Positions 24,401 to 36,096 of a stretch of 64,000 nt of DNA are shown here, one piece after another. Both the position numbers and the translations under genes were made by a program. Every line of letters begins with the position of its first letter. Position 1 is the stretch's first letter. Under the pieces are notes generated by a model that saw nothing but the letters and a program-made list of their open reading frames with translations, was not told where the DNA came from and did no database searches. The stretch comes from Ochromonas danica (lineage: Eukaryota; Sar; Chrysophyceae; Chromulinales; Chromulinaceae): the NCBI GenBank assembly GCA_015146655.1, contig VKHL01000089.1, forward strand, positions 1 to 64,000, written 5' to 3'.

Positions 24401-26613
24401 AGGAGTGGACTGGAACTTTACACGTTCAATGCGACCGGAAGATGGCTTGAATCCTTCATCAGGATTCTCAGCAGTAATTCTGGCAGCGATAATATGGTGC
24501 TTGGGATAGACATATCTATCTTTCAAGAAGTCAATGGACTCGACGCCTTCAGGGTCTCTACCAAAGAAGGCGCGGACATCCGGGATGCGATCAAGAGAGA
24601 TACCCATAGCAACTTGTAACTGGACAGCTGGCAGGTTGGTACCAGTCAAACCTTCAGTGACAGGATGTTCCACTTGGAGGCGAGGATTGAGCTCGAGGAA
24701 GAAGAACTTCTTTTGAGAAGGATTGTACAGATACTCGACGGTTCCAGCACCTGTATGAAACTCAAACAATTAGTCGTAAGAAGAAATGACGCTTAGTCTT
24801 TCCCTTACCAATGTATCCAATGGACTGAGTGAGTCGTTGGGCAGCAAGTTCCATTTCATGAAAAACCTCGGGAGGAGCGACAATAGGAGGGCCTTCTTCG
24901 AAGATCTTCTGGAATCTACAATACAATGAAGAGATATTCCAGTCAATAGCGCATGAAATACCATCAACTATCAACTATACTGACAGACCTGCGCTGAGTG
25001 GAGCAATCACGGCCATTGAGAGCAACAGCATTGCCATACTCATCGCCAACAATTTGAACTTCAAGATGTCTGGCATTCGTACACAACTGCATCATGAAGA
25101 TGGGAGAACCTGGCACCTCATTTTGCACCTATTCAGCAGAACAAACCAGCTGTCAACCACAGATTTAGCGTCAACAGCAACGGCATTAGCTTACTTGGAT
25201 GAAGTTGGTCCTGAGTTCATCGGCATTATTCGCTTTGCGAATACCCTTTCCTCCTCCACCTTCAGATGCCTTAATCATGACTGGATAGCCAATCTTCTCA
25301 GCCATTGTCGCAGCCTGCTCCACATTGAAAACACATGCTTGCTACGATAGGATATGATAGGTTAGTCCTATTGACAAGATCAATATCGTGCATGTCACTT
25401 ACATCGAAGATCTCTTTAGGAATGACACCTTCTTCGTTAAGTTGTGAGACAATTCCGTCTCCAGACCAAGGGATGGAAGGGACATGAGCGGTTTGGGCCA
25501 GAATGTTGGCGCTCACCTATTCATTCCATAAAAACAGTCAAACTGGTCAGCAAGGCAGCAAGGCAGCAACTCCAACAATAGAACAATCTGCTCACCTTGT
25601 CTCCAAGGGCGGCCATGACGGAAGAAGTGGGACCAATAAACTAAACCACGACACAACAGACAACAAAGTCAGAATTGAACAGTCAGGATGATCACACATC
25701 ACCACACAATCTAACCTGAATTCCCTTGGCCTTCAAACTGGCAGGAAGGCGAGGATTTTCAGAGGCATGGCCCCAACCAGGCCAAACAGCTACACGCACA
25801 AGCATTAAACGGCATGAATGAATAAGGCAGAATACACTACAGTGGAAGGTCAATACGCAACTCACCATCAACCTTTTCAGCCTCGGCGATGCTGACAATT
25901 AGATCCACGTTAGCATAGTTGTTCTATTAACAAACGAAAAACAGCTCAGCATCATTACAAACAGCAAGGAAAAGACAAGCTAACCTTATTGGATCCAGAG
26001 GGAACCTCAACAAAAGCATCGGCTAGACGAATGAACTCAGCGTTGGCATTCAGATCATCTCTGGTGGCCATGACGATGAACTCAAGAGCTTCTTCATCAC
26101 CTAAGACCATGTAAGCCCACTGTCTCATGGACAAAATCGATTTGGTTGCCGCCATGCCGTTGTTGGCAATGAGGATACGCTGGATAACACGCTTTCCGCC
26201 GCGCTTCTCCACGTATTCTTCGATCAAATGGCGCTTGCGCAAATTGAGTTGAGGGCCCGTCTCAAGGTCATCCATGAGAGTAGCGGGCAACTGATGAGCA
26301 GGTCTAAGTGCAGTTCCTGTAGAAGGCAAAGGATGATAACGAGCTAACGAGCGAGACTGTTGAGAGGAGGCAAGGGTCGAGGCAACTGATCTACGTGACC
26401 ATCCTCCACCTACACAACACAGTCAGTGATTAGACATCAGTGTCAATTAAGAAGGGTATAAGATACTGTCACAGCCTCTCATTCCAGGCAATGAAGACCA
26501 TCCATCTAAATGAAAAGAAAGAGAGAGGGAAATGAAGAGATCTTACCGAGATGGAAGGCCTCGGAAGTGATAGCCCAGCTCACCAAGCAGAGCCAAAGAG
26601 AAAAGAATTGCAT
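18436..26613 (-). CDS. ACC1: Multidomain acetyl-CoA carboxylase, probably plastid-targeted
   Basis: 21 exons, all in frame, 2227 aa: complement(join(18436..18543,18628..18762,18858..19528,19607..20086,20160..20259,20325..20498,20560..20661,20740..21540,21606..21814,21894..23591,23654..23727,23796..24750,24809..24915,24989..25128,25195..25341,25403..25516,25596..25640,25716..25789,25866..25923,25985..26409,26547..26613)). It makes malonyl-CoA, the committed step of fatty-acid synthesis. Biotin carboxylase (about 65-570) carries the ATP-grasp [11 protein letters not shown] and [10 protein letters not shown]. Biotin attaches to Lys of VEAMKM (about 762). A large central domain follows. Carboxyltransferase (about 1500-2190) has NSGARIGL and [14 protein letters not shown]. 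The N-terminus ([20 protein letters not shown], then Ser/Arg-rich sequence) looks like a signal peptide with A|F cleavage plus transit peptide. Total length is close to yeast ACC1 (about 2233). Intron 1 (137 nt) separates the signal peptide from the rest. Confidence 0.95.
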
Positions 26614-27473
26614 GGAATGTTTGATTTGATCAACAAGCAAGGAGGATGACCTCAGAACAGACAGAATCAGGGAAAAGACCTAATCAGGTGGATTCCAATG
26701 TTGAAGTTAGTGAGGAGAGGGTATGGGAGATCGGATGGCAAGAAGGCAAGCCAACAGGTCAGTTCGCCAACAGCCGTGGATTGGCAACAACAAAAAAGAT
26801 CGCGTGAAGAAAGACGACTTCACTTACCACAAGGAGATGTTCACTTCCCACCCAAGACGGACTGGCTAGGGTCTATCAAGGAGAGATGGAATGTCAAAAA
26901 AGGAGAGAAAGAAAGGAAGAAAGCTTCCACTTGTTCTTTTCCTCTTAATCGATGGATTTGCTTCTCATCCGTGACGGTCTTCATCGCGTTGCAGGGCGCG
27001 TCATACCTGAAGACGCGACTAATAAGAGCGAAAAGATGAGATTTGAAATGGTAAACTTTGACTTTGAGAGGGCAAGGCAGAGTGAAGAGATGTGTTGTTG
27101 GAAGTGCAGAACCACGCATCGTAATAACCATGACACAACAGATATGTGCTTCTCTAGTTCTGGGTGGAAAGGGAACTCCTTCTTGTTCGAATTCCATTTC
27201 TTCATGCTTCGACTAGAAAGATTCATCATCAATACCATCATCGTCGTCTCAGCTGCGTAAAGCTGACAAACAGGTTAAATGCTCTATAATGTACATTAAC
27301 TTAACAGAATAGGATGAAAAATGATGTTGAAGTAAAGTTGATCGAAAAGCTATCTTTGTTTATACCAGTAGTAAATAGGAAAGTAACAATGAAGGCTGCT
27401 GCTTTCTTCAAACATCAGGAATGCTCACCCTGGTCTATTTCGCACAATCTTCAACTCTAATTATCTTTGTTGT
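26614..27473. other. Intergenic region upstream of acetyl-CoA carboxylase
   Basis: 860 bp between the ACC start and the end of the glycosyltransferase, both on minus. Short open frames here on either strand resemble nothing and have biased composition. TTAACTTAA (reverse complement of TTAAGTTAA) is at 27296-27304. Confidence 0.45.
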
Positions 27474-29036
27474 TTATCTGCTGGTGGTCTGCTCCACTGC
27501 ATCGCAATATACATCAAGAGAAGTCGCACACTCCGCGCGTATCTGCTCGCCAATCTTCTCCGCAGACTCTCTGACTCCCTTTTCATCTGCGAACACCCTC
27601 TGCAACTCTTTCGTCAGTTTGGCGGCTGTCAGTGCGCTGTAAGGGATGGTTGCGAGTCCGCACTTCAAAGACAGAATGGTCCTGGCGTTGTGTGGCTGGT
27701 CAAGCATAAAGGGACACGGGACCTGAGGCACACCCGCACGCAGTGCTGCTGCCATTGTACCCACCTGTGATAATAGTGAGTTAGTGCGGATCTTAATCCA
27801 CAGTTATGTTTTAATAGCGCTTACCCCACAGTGGTGAACAATGCAGCTCATCTTTGGAAACAGCCAGTCATGCGGGACAGCCTTAACAACGATGATCGTC
27901 CCGCTGCGCCTCTGCTCCTCCACCAAAGCTCTGCACTGTTCATTGGACGTCAGATCGGACCAACCCGCCACCAACACTGCGCGACATCTGGCCTTCGCAC
28001 AAGTCTCAACAGCTAGTTGCAGCAGCTCAACAGGGTTCGGCGACGGCATGGAACCGAACCCCAGATAGATAACCTGGCGCGGTGTCAATCTACCGGACTT
28101 GTCGTCAACAAGCGGATCTGACTCGAGGAAGTCCACCATGGCAGGGTCTATTTCCGACTGAAGCGCACTGCGGACGAAAACAAAGCCCGACATAATCACA
28201 TTGTGTGGATAATCCGCAGGAACTTCTCTCTTTGAACCAGATACGAGAGGCGAACATGCAATAATGATTGGCGGCTGAGTTTCCTCAATCAGTTCCGCGA
28301 TGCCTCGCTTGCGGTCGATTGGCGCCAAGCCTGAATTAAATATATATCAATGGAGCAAAGTAGAATGAGTGATAGATCATAACGTACCAAGGTGTTTTAC
28401 CCTCCATGGATTGATGAATTTAGCTTCACTTTTCCAGAGCATAGAGAAGGCTACGTTGTAGGACCATTTGTTGAGACAGCTACACGGAATGAATTGCTCC
28501 AGTGGCCAGATGGGAAACTCACTTGTTGCTAATGTAGGACCAAGAATCATTGGAATCCAAGGAATATTCATCATCTCAGCAACACAATATGTTTGAGTCA
28601 TAGTCAGTGCGGCACTTATTATAATATCTGCACCTGTGCATGCTGTCACGTAGGACGCTAATATTTCATCCTTGTCAAATTTCTTGTCCCAATCCTCAGT
28701 TAATTTCACCAGTTTCATCATTGATCCATCTTTGAGTACTTGTTGAGCCGAAGGTTCGTACAATACTCCACATGGATCTCCAGCAATACACGCGTAGGTT
28801 AAACCGAATTCGTCCACAGCAAACCTTGATCTATTTTCAGTTGCTATTATAACCTCGTTCCCTCTTGATTTGAGATGAATACCCAACGCAACATATGGTT
28901 GCACATCGCCACGCGACCCTGATGCAGTAATGACGATTCTGCGGGGTTTATTTATTGAGACATTGGAAGCTGTTGGTTGCTTGTCAGTTAACGAGCCGTC
29001 ACGAATAAGGATTTCATTGTAGTCTGAAGTCAACAT
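27474..29036 (-). CDS. Sterol-type UDP-glycosyltransferase (GT1 family)
   Basis: Three exons on minus: 29036..28388, 28330..27825 and 27764..27474; phases 1 and 0; 481 aa. The N-terminal Rossmann domain has RRIVITASGSRGDVQPYVAL, the classic start of sterol 3-beta-glucosyltransferase and related antibiotic or rhamnolipid transferases. The C-terminal donor domain has VIYLGFGSMPS and, across the last intron, IVHHCGVGTMAAALRAGVPQ, matching the family HHGGAGT nucleotide-sugar site with Cys in place of the first Gly and Val for Ala. There is no PH or GRAM domain and no signal peptide, so it is a soluble catalytic-core form. The acceptor could be a sterol or another lipid. The start is the first ATG (MLTSDYNEIL); codons upstream begin only with GTG. 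Confidence 0.87.
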
Positions 29037-29298
29037 GTCACTTAGGAATATGAGGAATTTAAAATGCACGCAAATCCTTAACAGTAACCGTCCTGATGGA
29101 TGATGATCAAAGCACCATCATGTGAAGCAACAGCAATAAGATTTGGCGAAGTTGACATCGCCATGTGTGTGGGTTCATCTATTCTTCCTTTGCGTGGGAA
29201 TTGTCTCTCTGCTGCCTCTGTTGTCAACGACTGACCGCTCCCTCATGACATCCCGTCAATAATCAATCATAACCTAGACTAGTCAGTCTATTAGAAGG

Positions 29299-31730
29299 AT
29301 GCAACAAGGTCCACCTTCCACAAGCTCTATGAGTCATCCTTTCACTCCACAAGATGTCTTAGAACAATTTAATCTCATCTTACAAGAATTAAAAGATTGG
29401 CCCGATCGTGACATGATCACCGCCCTCACGGCCCTGGCAGAGCAGCACATCGACTTAGCGCCCTACTTTGTGAACCTAATCATAACTAGACTCACTAACC
29501 CTTCCACTCATTCTTCCTATAAACGTCCTCTTTTCTACCTCATTGACTCCATCATGAAGCGTGTAGGAGGACCTTTCCCTTTGATGTTCACCAAGGAATT
29601 GGCCGACATTGCGGCTATGGTCTTCAATGACTTACATGAGGTTGATAGAAACAAGCTAGACTTTCTCTTTAATACCTGGCATGAGCGGAAGTTGTTGCCC
29701 TTGGAGGTGTTGGAGAAAATGCGATATTTCATGATGCGACCGCCTCAGCAGCAGGTGAGTGAGCCTTCGCCTCCATTGCCTCCCTTACCATCGCCTCTTG
29801 ACCCGTTTCTTCTCTCTTTCTCTTGTGTAAATAGCACCAGGCAGCAGCGGGGAGGATGTTCCCATCTCACCACACCACCACGACTGCATCAGCAGTAGCA
29901 GCAGGCACCCCTTCTGATAGTCTTCTACCTGTAGACAATAGTACCTTCATGGACTTAGTTAAGAGTGAGATGATGACGGTCTACCATCAACTCTGCGCAG
30001 ACTTGAAACTCTCTCATTCCTTGACGTTAGACGAGCTCATGTTGGCTAATCCTGCTTTGTTTGCGCAATTGCAAGCCACGGCAGAACAGAACGCGCGCCA
30101 GATGCTTTCTCAACGAATTCATCATCAACAGCCACAGCATCACCAGCTTCCTCAACTAAACCTTCCAACAAATACCGCGACAGGAGCAGCAGGAGGAGTT
30201 CTGCCAAGGAAGCGACCGCTGATGGATACCCAGAGTCATGCGCAGCACTCCATGATGCCAATGACAGGTGCAACCATGATGATGAATGGTAGACAGACTT
30301 CGAGTCGGTTTGCTCCTTCTACTCAAGGAAGTGCTATGACTGGACCTGTGAGTCGATTTCATGGGGGCATGCCCAATAGACAAGGTAGGGAGGGAATGGA
30401 TGGTCTTTGTTCATTCTAGTCTGTGGCTAATAGATGAATGACTTCTAGTAGGTGGACCTATGCCAATAATGGAGACAACAGGTCATATGGTAAATGGTTA
30501 TATTTGTGAAACCATGGTGGCGATCGATTTAAACCATGTAGACGACGTGGTAGCACGTCTTGCTGATGATTCACACACTTTCCCTCTCGAGGCCAAGAAA
30601 GTCATGCGACGTCTACAAGGTCTCTTAACAGAAAATCAACCTGTTCCATTACCAAACATCCTTTTTGGTGAGTCTTCTTTCCATCTCGTTGAGAAGTGAC
30701 TGTTCGTAACATAGACTATGTGTGATGGATTGTTAGGACCATTGCCACTAGAGCCACTCTTTGCCACTGCTCGTGCTGCTGGATCTTCTACTAATATCTC
30801 CATCATAAAGAAGTTACCTAAACCAGAATTCAAGTAAAGCATCTGTTACCTGTCATTCCTCTGTCCATCTGTCCATTGCTAATAGTAACTTGAACTTGTT
30901 TCAGTGTGTCGGAATTGTACACGGCAAGACCTGATGGGATGGTTCGAGCACTCTATGGCGATCGTCCTCATCAGTTCCATGAGGTAACTATGGTATTGAG
31001 TTTGTTCAATATCATGTGTCTAGTTTACTCATTGGCATTGATTGGCTTCTCTTAGGATGGATTGCGATTCCGCACTCTTGCTGAGTTACAAGCTCATACC
31101 AATCGTTTCTTAGAGCAAAAGAAAGTACAACAAAAGCGAAAAGATCAACAGATAACATCACAAGGTTCTCGACAGACAAGAGACCTTTATTGCAAGCTAT
31201 CACAGTGGATTACAGACTTCAATGCTCTCAATGGAGGTGTCAATAGTAAACGACCTCTCTCATCTAGTGGAGAATCAGCAGTAGCTGGAGCTATTGCAGC
31301 AGGAGGAAGTAGTGGTAGCAGTAGTAGTAGCAGTGGTGTGGAATTTATTATACCAGCTGATGAATTCTTCCCACGTTGTCCAATTTCCAAAGAAAGGTTT
31401 GAAACCTTTTGGGATGATGAAGAAGGCGAGTTAATGTATCGTCATGCGGTCAAAGTTCTATTAACAGAGAGTGCTGATGCTGATCTCTTCAAGCTTGCTC
31501 GACCAACGCTTGCAGTAGATGACAGTGGAGTGAGATACCTTCTCGTTCACAAAGTACTTGTCTTGGACAAATGGCAAGCTGAAGGGCGGGTAGTGACCTT
31601 GAAAGATGCCGCCCTTCGCTATGAGCCGATGGGTGAACGTGGTAAACTCTTCATTCAACGAATGCGAGCATCTGCTGGAGAGGATGAAGATGAAGAAGAT
31701 GTCTTTGTTCTTCTGGATTTGACAATATGA
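29299..31730 (+). CDS. PCF11: PCF11-like mRNA 3'-end cleavage factor
   Basis: Six exons: 29299..29754, 29835..30384, 30452..30667, 30737..30833, 30905..30983 and 31056..31730; about 690 aa. The N-terminal CID (residues about 15-150, FTPQDVLEQFNLILQELKDW, then YKRPLFYLIDSIMKRVGGPF) binds the phosphorylated C-terminal domain of RNA polymerase II. Gln/His-rich middle parts follow. Late blocks match the two PCF11 zinc-binding regions (ALYGDRPHQFHEDGLRF; RCPISKERFETFWDDEEGEL), but most Cys/His ligands are missing. In yeast and animals PCF11 couples cleavage/polyadenylation to transcription termination. The third exon has a TAGTAG acceptor, so it may start at 30449 or 30452, adding or dropping one Val. 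Confidence 0.85.
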
Positions 31731-32119
31731 TAGCTTAGAACAGGAATGACTTCTCTATATCACTCTATGATGAGGATTGATTGGTCTAAACCTAAACTTC
31801 ATTACAGATGTTTCATGTTAACTGTGTGATGTGTTTAAGAAAAGTGTTGTTAGATTGACAAAGACTGCTGCATGCATCCTTTACAGTCTCAATATACTAA
31901 TGGTCTACTGCATAGACTAGTGCATTGGATTGCTTTTGCTAACTCCCAATTAAAACTATTTCAACAAACTCTTCCCTTGACTACTTTTCCAACATCTCTA
32001 TTGGAACTAGGTCTACTACCTGCTATTGATCATCACATCACATCACATCACCACATTATCCTCAGCCGTGCACAGGATGTCCAAAGGCCTGCGAAACACA
32101 CAAGGATGGTGTATTAGTA
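31731..32119. other. Convergent intergenic region
   Basis: 389 bp between PCF11 and the unrecognised 1212-aa gene. It has CATCACATCACATCACCAC repetition near 32034. No gene or RNA hallmark is seen. Confidence 0.5.
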
Positions 32120-35100
32120 TTAGTAAACAGCAGCAAAAACATTGGTTGCTCTTACCCTCGCATTCTTCTTGCGACCTAAAGCGCGTTCGAGATCTGGTTG
32201 TACGCCAGGCACACTCACTGTCCGCACAATCACTCGACTACTGCCACTACCACCACCACCGCCAACACTGCTGTTGCCAAAATTGTTGTGGTCATTACGA
32301 TTGTTGTTTGTACCACTGATTGAGTTCTTCATGATATTAGCTCCAACTTCTGGATCTGCGAAAGTGCCCCCTTTCGAAGCTTGTGTTCGCTGTTGCAATG
32401 AAGAGTTCTTGCCCGTAGATTGAAAAGTTGGCATCGAGGAAATGGCACTAACGGGAGAGTGTCCAGTTCCTCCCACACCTCTACCGCCACCATACTTGGA
32501 TGGACCACCATAACTTCTCTCAGGAGATTGATGATGAACACCCCCTATAGCTGATATGGGAGATGTTGTGGCGGAGGCTGTGGAGGAAGAACGAACAATC
32601 TCATGGCCAAGTTGGAGTACTTTCTCCAATGATTGGATGCGCACCTATACAACCCCCAAAAACATGTTGTTAGAAACTTTCAATTGGAAGTGAAATATGC
32701 ATAGAGGAGGCGTACTTGAGCATCGTCACGAGACATTTTCCGCAACAGATTCCGCAACATAGCAGCGTATCTACCAGGACTGGAGCCTTGCCGAAGCATC
32801 TCTGCGATCTGAGCAGCAAACCCAAACATCATTAAATTACTCACAAAAGCAAGAACTCGAACGGTCTTACCGTGCTAGGGATGGATGTAGATGCTGATGA
32901 AGCACCATCCGAGAAGACACTTTGATTATCTCCTCCGTTGACTCCACCAGAACCACTCGACATCATTCTATTCATCTTATTCTTGTCTAACATAGTGGCA
33001 GAGTAAGGTGGGGATGGCACTTCATCAACAGCTGCTGATTTCTTCGAAGAAAGGTTTCGAGGTGGTGCACTTCCAGATCGTTCATTATGATTCTTAGTAT
33101 TAATATCAGCAGTAGCAGAATTAGAAGAAGGAGAAGATCGTTGCATTCGTATCTTTCTCAGTTTCTCCAGCAAATCTGTTTGTTGGGCAGGATCTTTGGT
33201 CATCAACAATTGCTCGATCACTTTATCCTCTTCCTCCATCTCGTTGTTCAGTTGTGATAGATTATCTTGTTGCTCTTTTCGACGATCTGGTATCGTACTA
33301 TTAGTAGACTCTTTCAAGCCTTGTGTGAGAGATCTTCGATCTAAGATAGACTTCCATTCAGCCTCAGGGCTTGCATTCGATGAGAAGGAGGAAGAAGAGG
33401 GGATTATAGGAGAGGATTGGCTGAATGGAGAAGCTCTAGCTTTCGTCTTTTCCTTTTGTGTTGCCATCATTGCTCCTTCGCCACTGCTGCTTGCCGCTGC
33501 CGGCGTCACAACTGCTCCTCCTGCCATACCAACGCCATCCAAACCTGTTCCACCTGTACGGTTACGAACGACTTGCTCTTTACCCACCTCTTCTTGTTCC
33601 TTGGTGCGAAGATGGGAACGTGACGATGATCTGGCAAGGGAGAGGGATGTGGGTTTGACATAATTCGGCTGCACTGCAGCACCTCCTCCTGCACGACTTG
33701 TTGACGAAGCGCGGACATTTTTCTTACTCTCACCAGCAGCAGCACTCGGTGCAGCAGGTGGGAAAATATCCGCCATGACGCTCTTTTGACTACCTCCAGA
33801 GGTCATGACAGTAACTGTTGTCGAGAGAGGAGCTGGTGGTGGGGGTTGGGGTGGGTTGATGAGGTTCGTATCATACCCTACGGCTACGGATGATCGACGT
33901 TTTGCAGCAATAGGCAAGTTAGAAATTCTTCGAGCTGAAGAAGAAGATGATGCTGACGAGCTATCTTCTTGACGAGCAGACGATGACGATCTAGCCACTC
34001 TCAGGTCAGCAATTTCCATTGGAGTGGTGACAGCCAAACTGCTCCTCCTCTGCGCAGCAGATGAAGTCGTCAATGAGTGTGTGGAAGAAGATGGAGGTCC
34101 AAACAGATCTTCCATTTGCAAGGGAAGTGATTCCACTTCTTCTTCCTCTTCCTCCTCTTGTCCTACTATTACCTCTTCTTCCACACCAAGTTCCATCAGA
34201 ACTCTTCGATTGTTGGGCAATATATTAGCACATAGAATTGCTAAGGAACGATCTCCTCCATTCGCTGTCCCAAGAGATGAAGTGATATCTCCTGTCAAAT
34301 GAGAAGCAGAAGAGGAAGGGCATGGACCAAACAATGCCAGAGAAACGTCATAAAGAGCAGCAAGCAAGAGGTTCTGGAGATGTTTGTAGTGCAGGATAAC
34401 GGAGAGAAAGAGTTGGTAAACTGGATCGCCTTCTATCTCAGACCCTCTCCCTCCATTGCCTGCTCCACTGCTAACAGCACCTGCTGTCATCACTTTCCCT
34501 TCCTGTGCCCAGCGTCGATAAGCCAAGTAGAGTCGATTGGCATTGTCTTCAAGATCTTCCCGATCCACAGGTTGACTCTCACTGGCACGCAATCGCAAGG
34601 ATAAGATTCGCTGTCCCTCTGCCAGCAAGTAGACAACCACTTGCGGCAAGCGGATGCCGCCGCTGCTGCTGCCCCCACCACTACCATTGCTACCAGCCAG
34701 ATTAGTCGTCAAGGCGGAATTAGGAGGAGTGGGTAGATCAGCAGCTCTTAGCACAGCTTCCTGCCACAGCCTCGGTGATCCTAAAACAGTTCCTCGAAAT
34801 TCAAAAGGCTGACATGATGTATATAACTCTTCTGCTCCTGTTCGTCGAGCTAATTTGCCAACCAAATCAATAACTTGACGTAATAGATGTAGAAGTAGTA
34901 ATAGATCATCTTCACTTAGATTCTTCTTGATTAAATATCGTTTAAACATGGGCATGGTAATCTCTTGAGAAGGAGATGATACAACAGTGGCGGTGGCGGG
35001 TTTCTTCTGACCCGATCCACAATCAATCATAAACTGCATGGCCATGGCTGATAAGGAAAGTAAAGCTAAATCTGCTTCTAGTTCTCTTTCATTTGACCAA

Positions 35101-35891
35101 CTTTGTAATCCTATGACCAGACATGCAGACCAAGTATAGCACTCATCAAAGGATAATGATCCATAACCTGCACTGTCTAACAAGAAAAAGACTTCCTCGG
35201 ACAGTGTCAACCATTTCTCTGTCACGATCATAAGACGTGGTCCTTCACCAAGGAAGGAGGAGGAGGAAGAGGAGGAAGAAGGGCGTTTATTGTGATAGCT
35301 TAGTGTAGTGTTCAATAGACGTTGATTGACTTCATGGCAGAGAATACCAATGAAAAGGTCCAGATCGGATTCTGTGTATTTCTTCTCTAAGAGGATGGAC
35401 CTCAAAGAATTCACAGTGACATGAGAGACTTTCTTCTTTGACACTCTGTTATTAACTGTGCTATTCCCTCCTCCTCCACCAGCACTGCCAGTGGTAGTCG
35501 AGGCTGTAGTGGTGGTTGTGGTTGTCTCACTTTGCATCCATTCCGTGTAGAGAATTGAGAATTCCTCTGCTGTGATCTTACCATGAGCACGCCAATAGAT
35601 CACTTCTAGAAAGCCAGAGAGGCTAGAGAGGTCAAGATGTTGGCGCTGAGTGTCGGAGGTCATGAGGGAAAGCAGCGCGTTTGTCAATTGCGACCATCGT
35701 GGTGACTGTCTGGGCAATTGTTGAATAAGAAGAGCTGAATTCAAGAATTGATTTGTACTAGTATCTTCTAATAGAAGACTATCAGATGAAAGCTTCGACC
35801 CTTTCATTTTCTTTTCAAGTGGATTAGATGAAGGAGAAGAGAAGAAGATCTTCTCATAGTTAATCAACTGCCCCAAAGCAGCAGCAGGCAT
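32120..35891 (-). CDS. Unrecognised 1212-aa protein with possible EF-hand-like segments
   Basis: Three exons on minus: 35891..32871, 32808..32716 and 32644..32120, phase 0. The first ATG in frame gives MPAAALGQLINYEKIF; the open frame extends 25 codons further upstream without an ATG before a stop. The N-terminal 430 residues are globular and helical. FLEVIYWRAHGKITAEEFS and FLLDSAGYGSLSFDECYTW have the spacing of EF-hands but lack most calcium ligands. The rest is Ser-, Gly- and Glu-rich low complexity (QEEEEEEEVES) with a conserved-looking helix near 1010-1060 (AEMLRQGSSPGRYAAMLRNL, continuing into RIQSLEKVLQLGHEIV). No family is recognised. It is divergent from DNAI3, 205 bp from start to start. 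Confidence 0.75.
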
Positions 35892-35982
35892 TGCATACAG
35901 CAGACAGACCCCAATCCGGGACTTCTCACTTTTGTAACGGTCTCTTGAAGCTTTGAGAGCCTTCAAAAAGTCGACTTTTGTA

Positions 35983-35991
35983 TTAACTTAA
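35983..35991 (-). promoter_or_regulatory. TTAAGTTAA element in a divergent promoter
   Basis: TTAACTTAA on plus lies 92 bp upstream of the 1212-aa gene and 106 bp upstream of DNAI3. It is one of six perfect copies of this 9-mer in the window, all intergenic. Confidence 0.4.
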
Positions 35992-36096
35992 GAGGGTAGC
36001 GTGTAACTGTCTGTTGTTTCGTCTTGTTTTGTCATGAGAAAGTTACAATAACGTTAGTCTAATCATTCATTAGTCCAGTCCGAAAAATCATTCATT

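Noticed and set aside
26698-27197. Overlapping open frames on both strands upstream of acetyl-CoA carboxylase
   Set aside because: Basic, low-information sequence with no family resemblance and no splice-supported extension; probably promoter and UTR.
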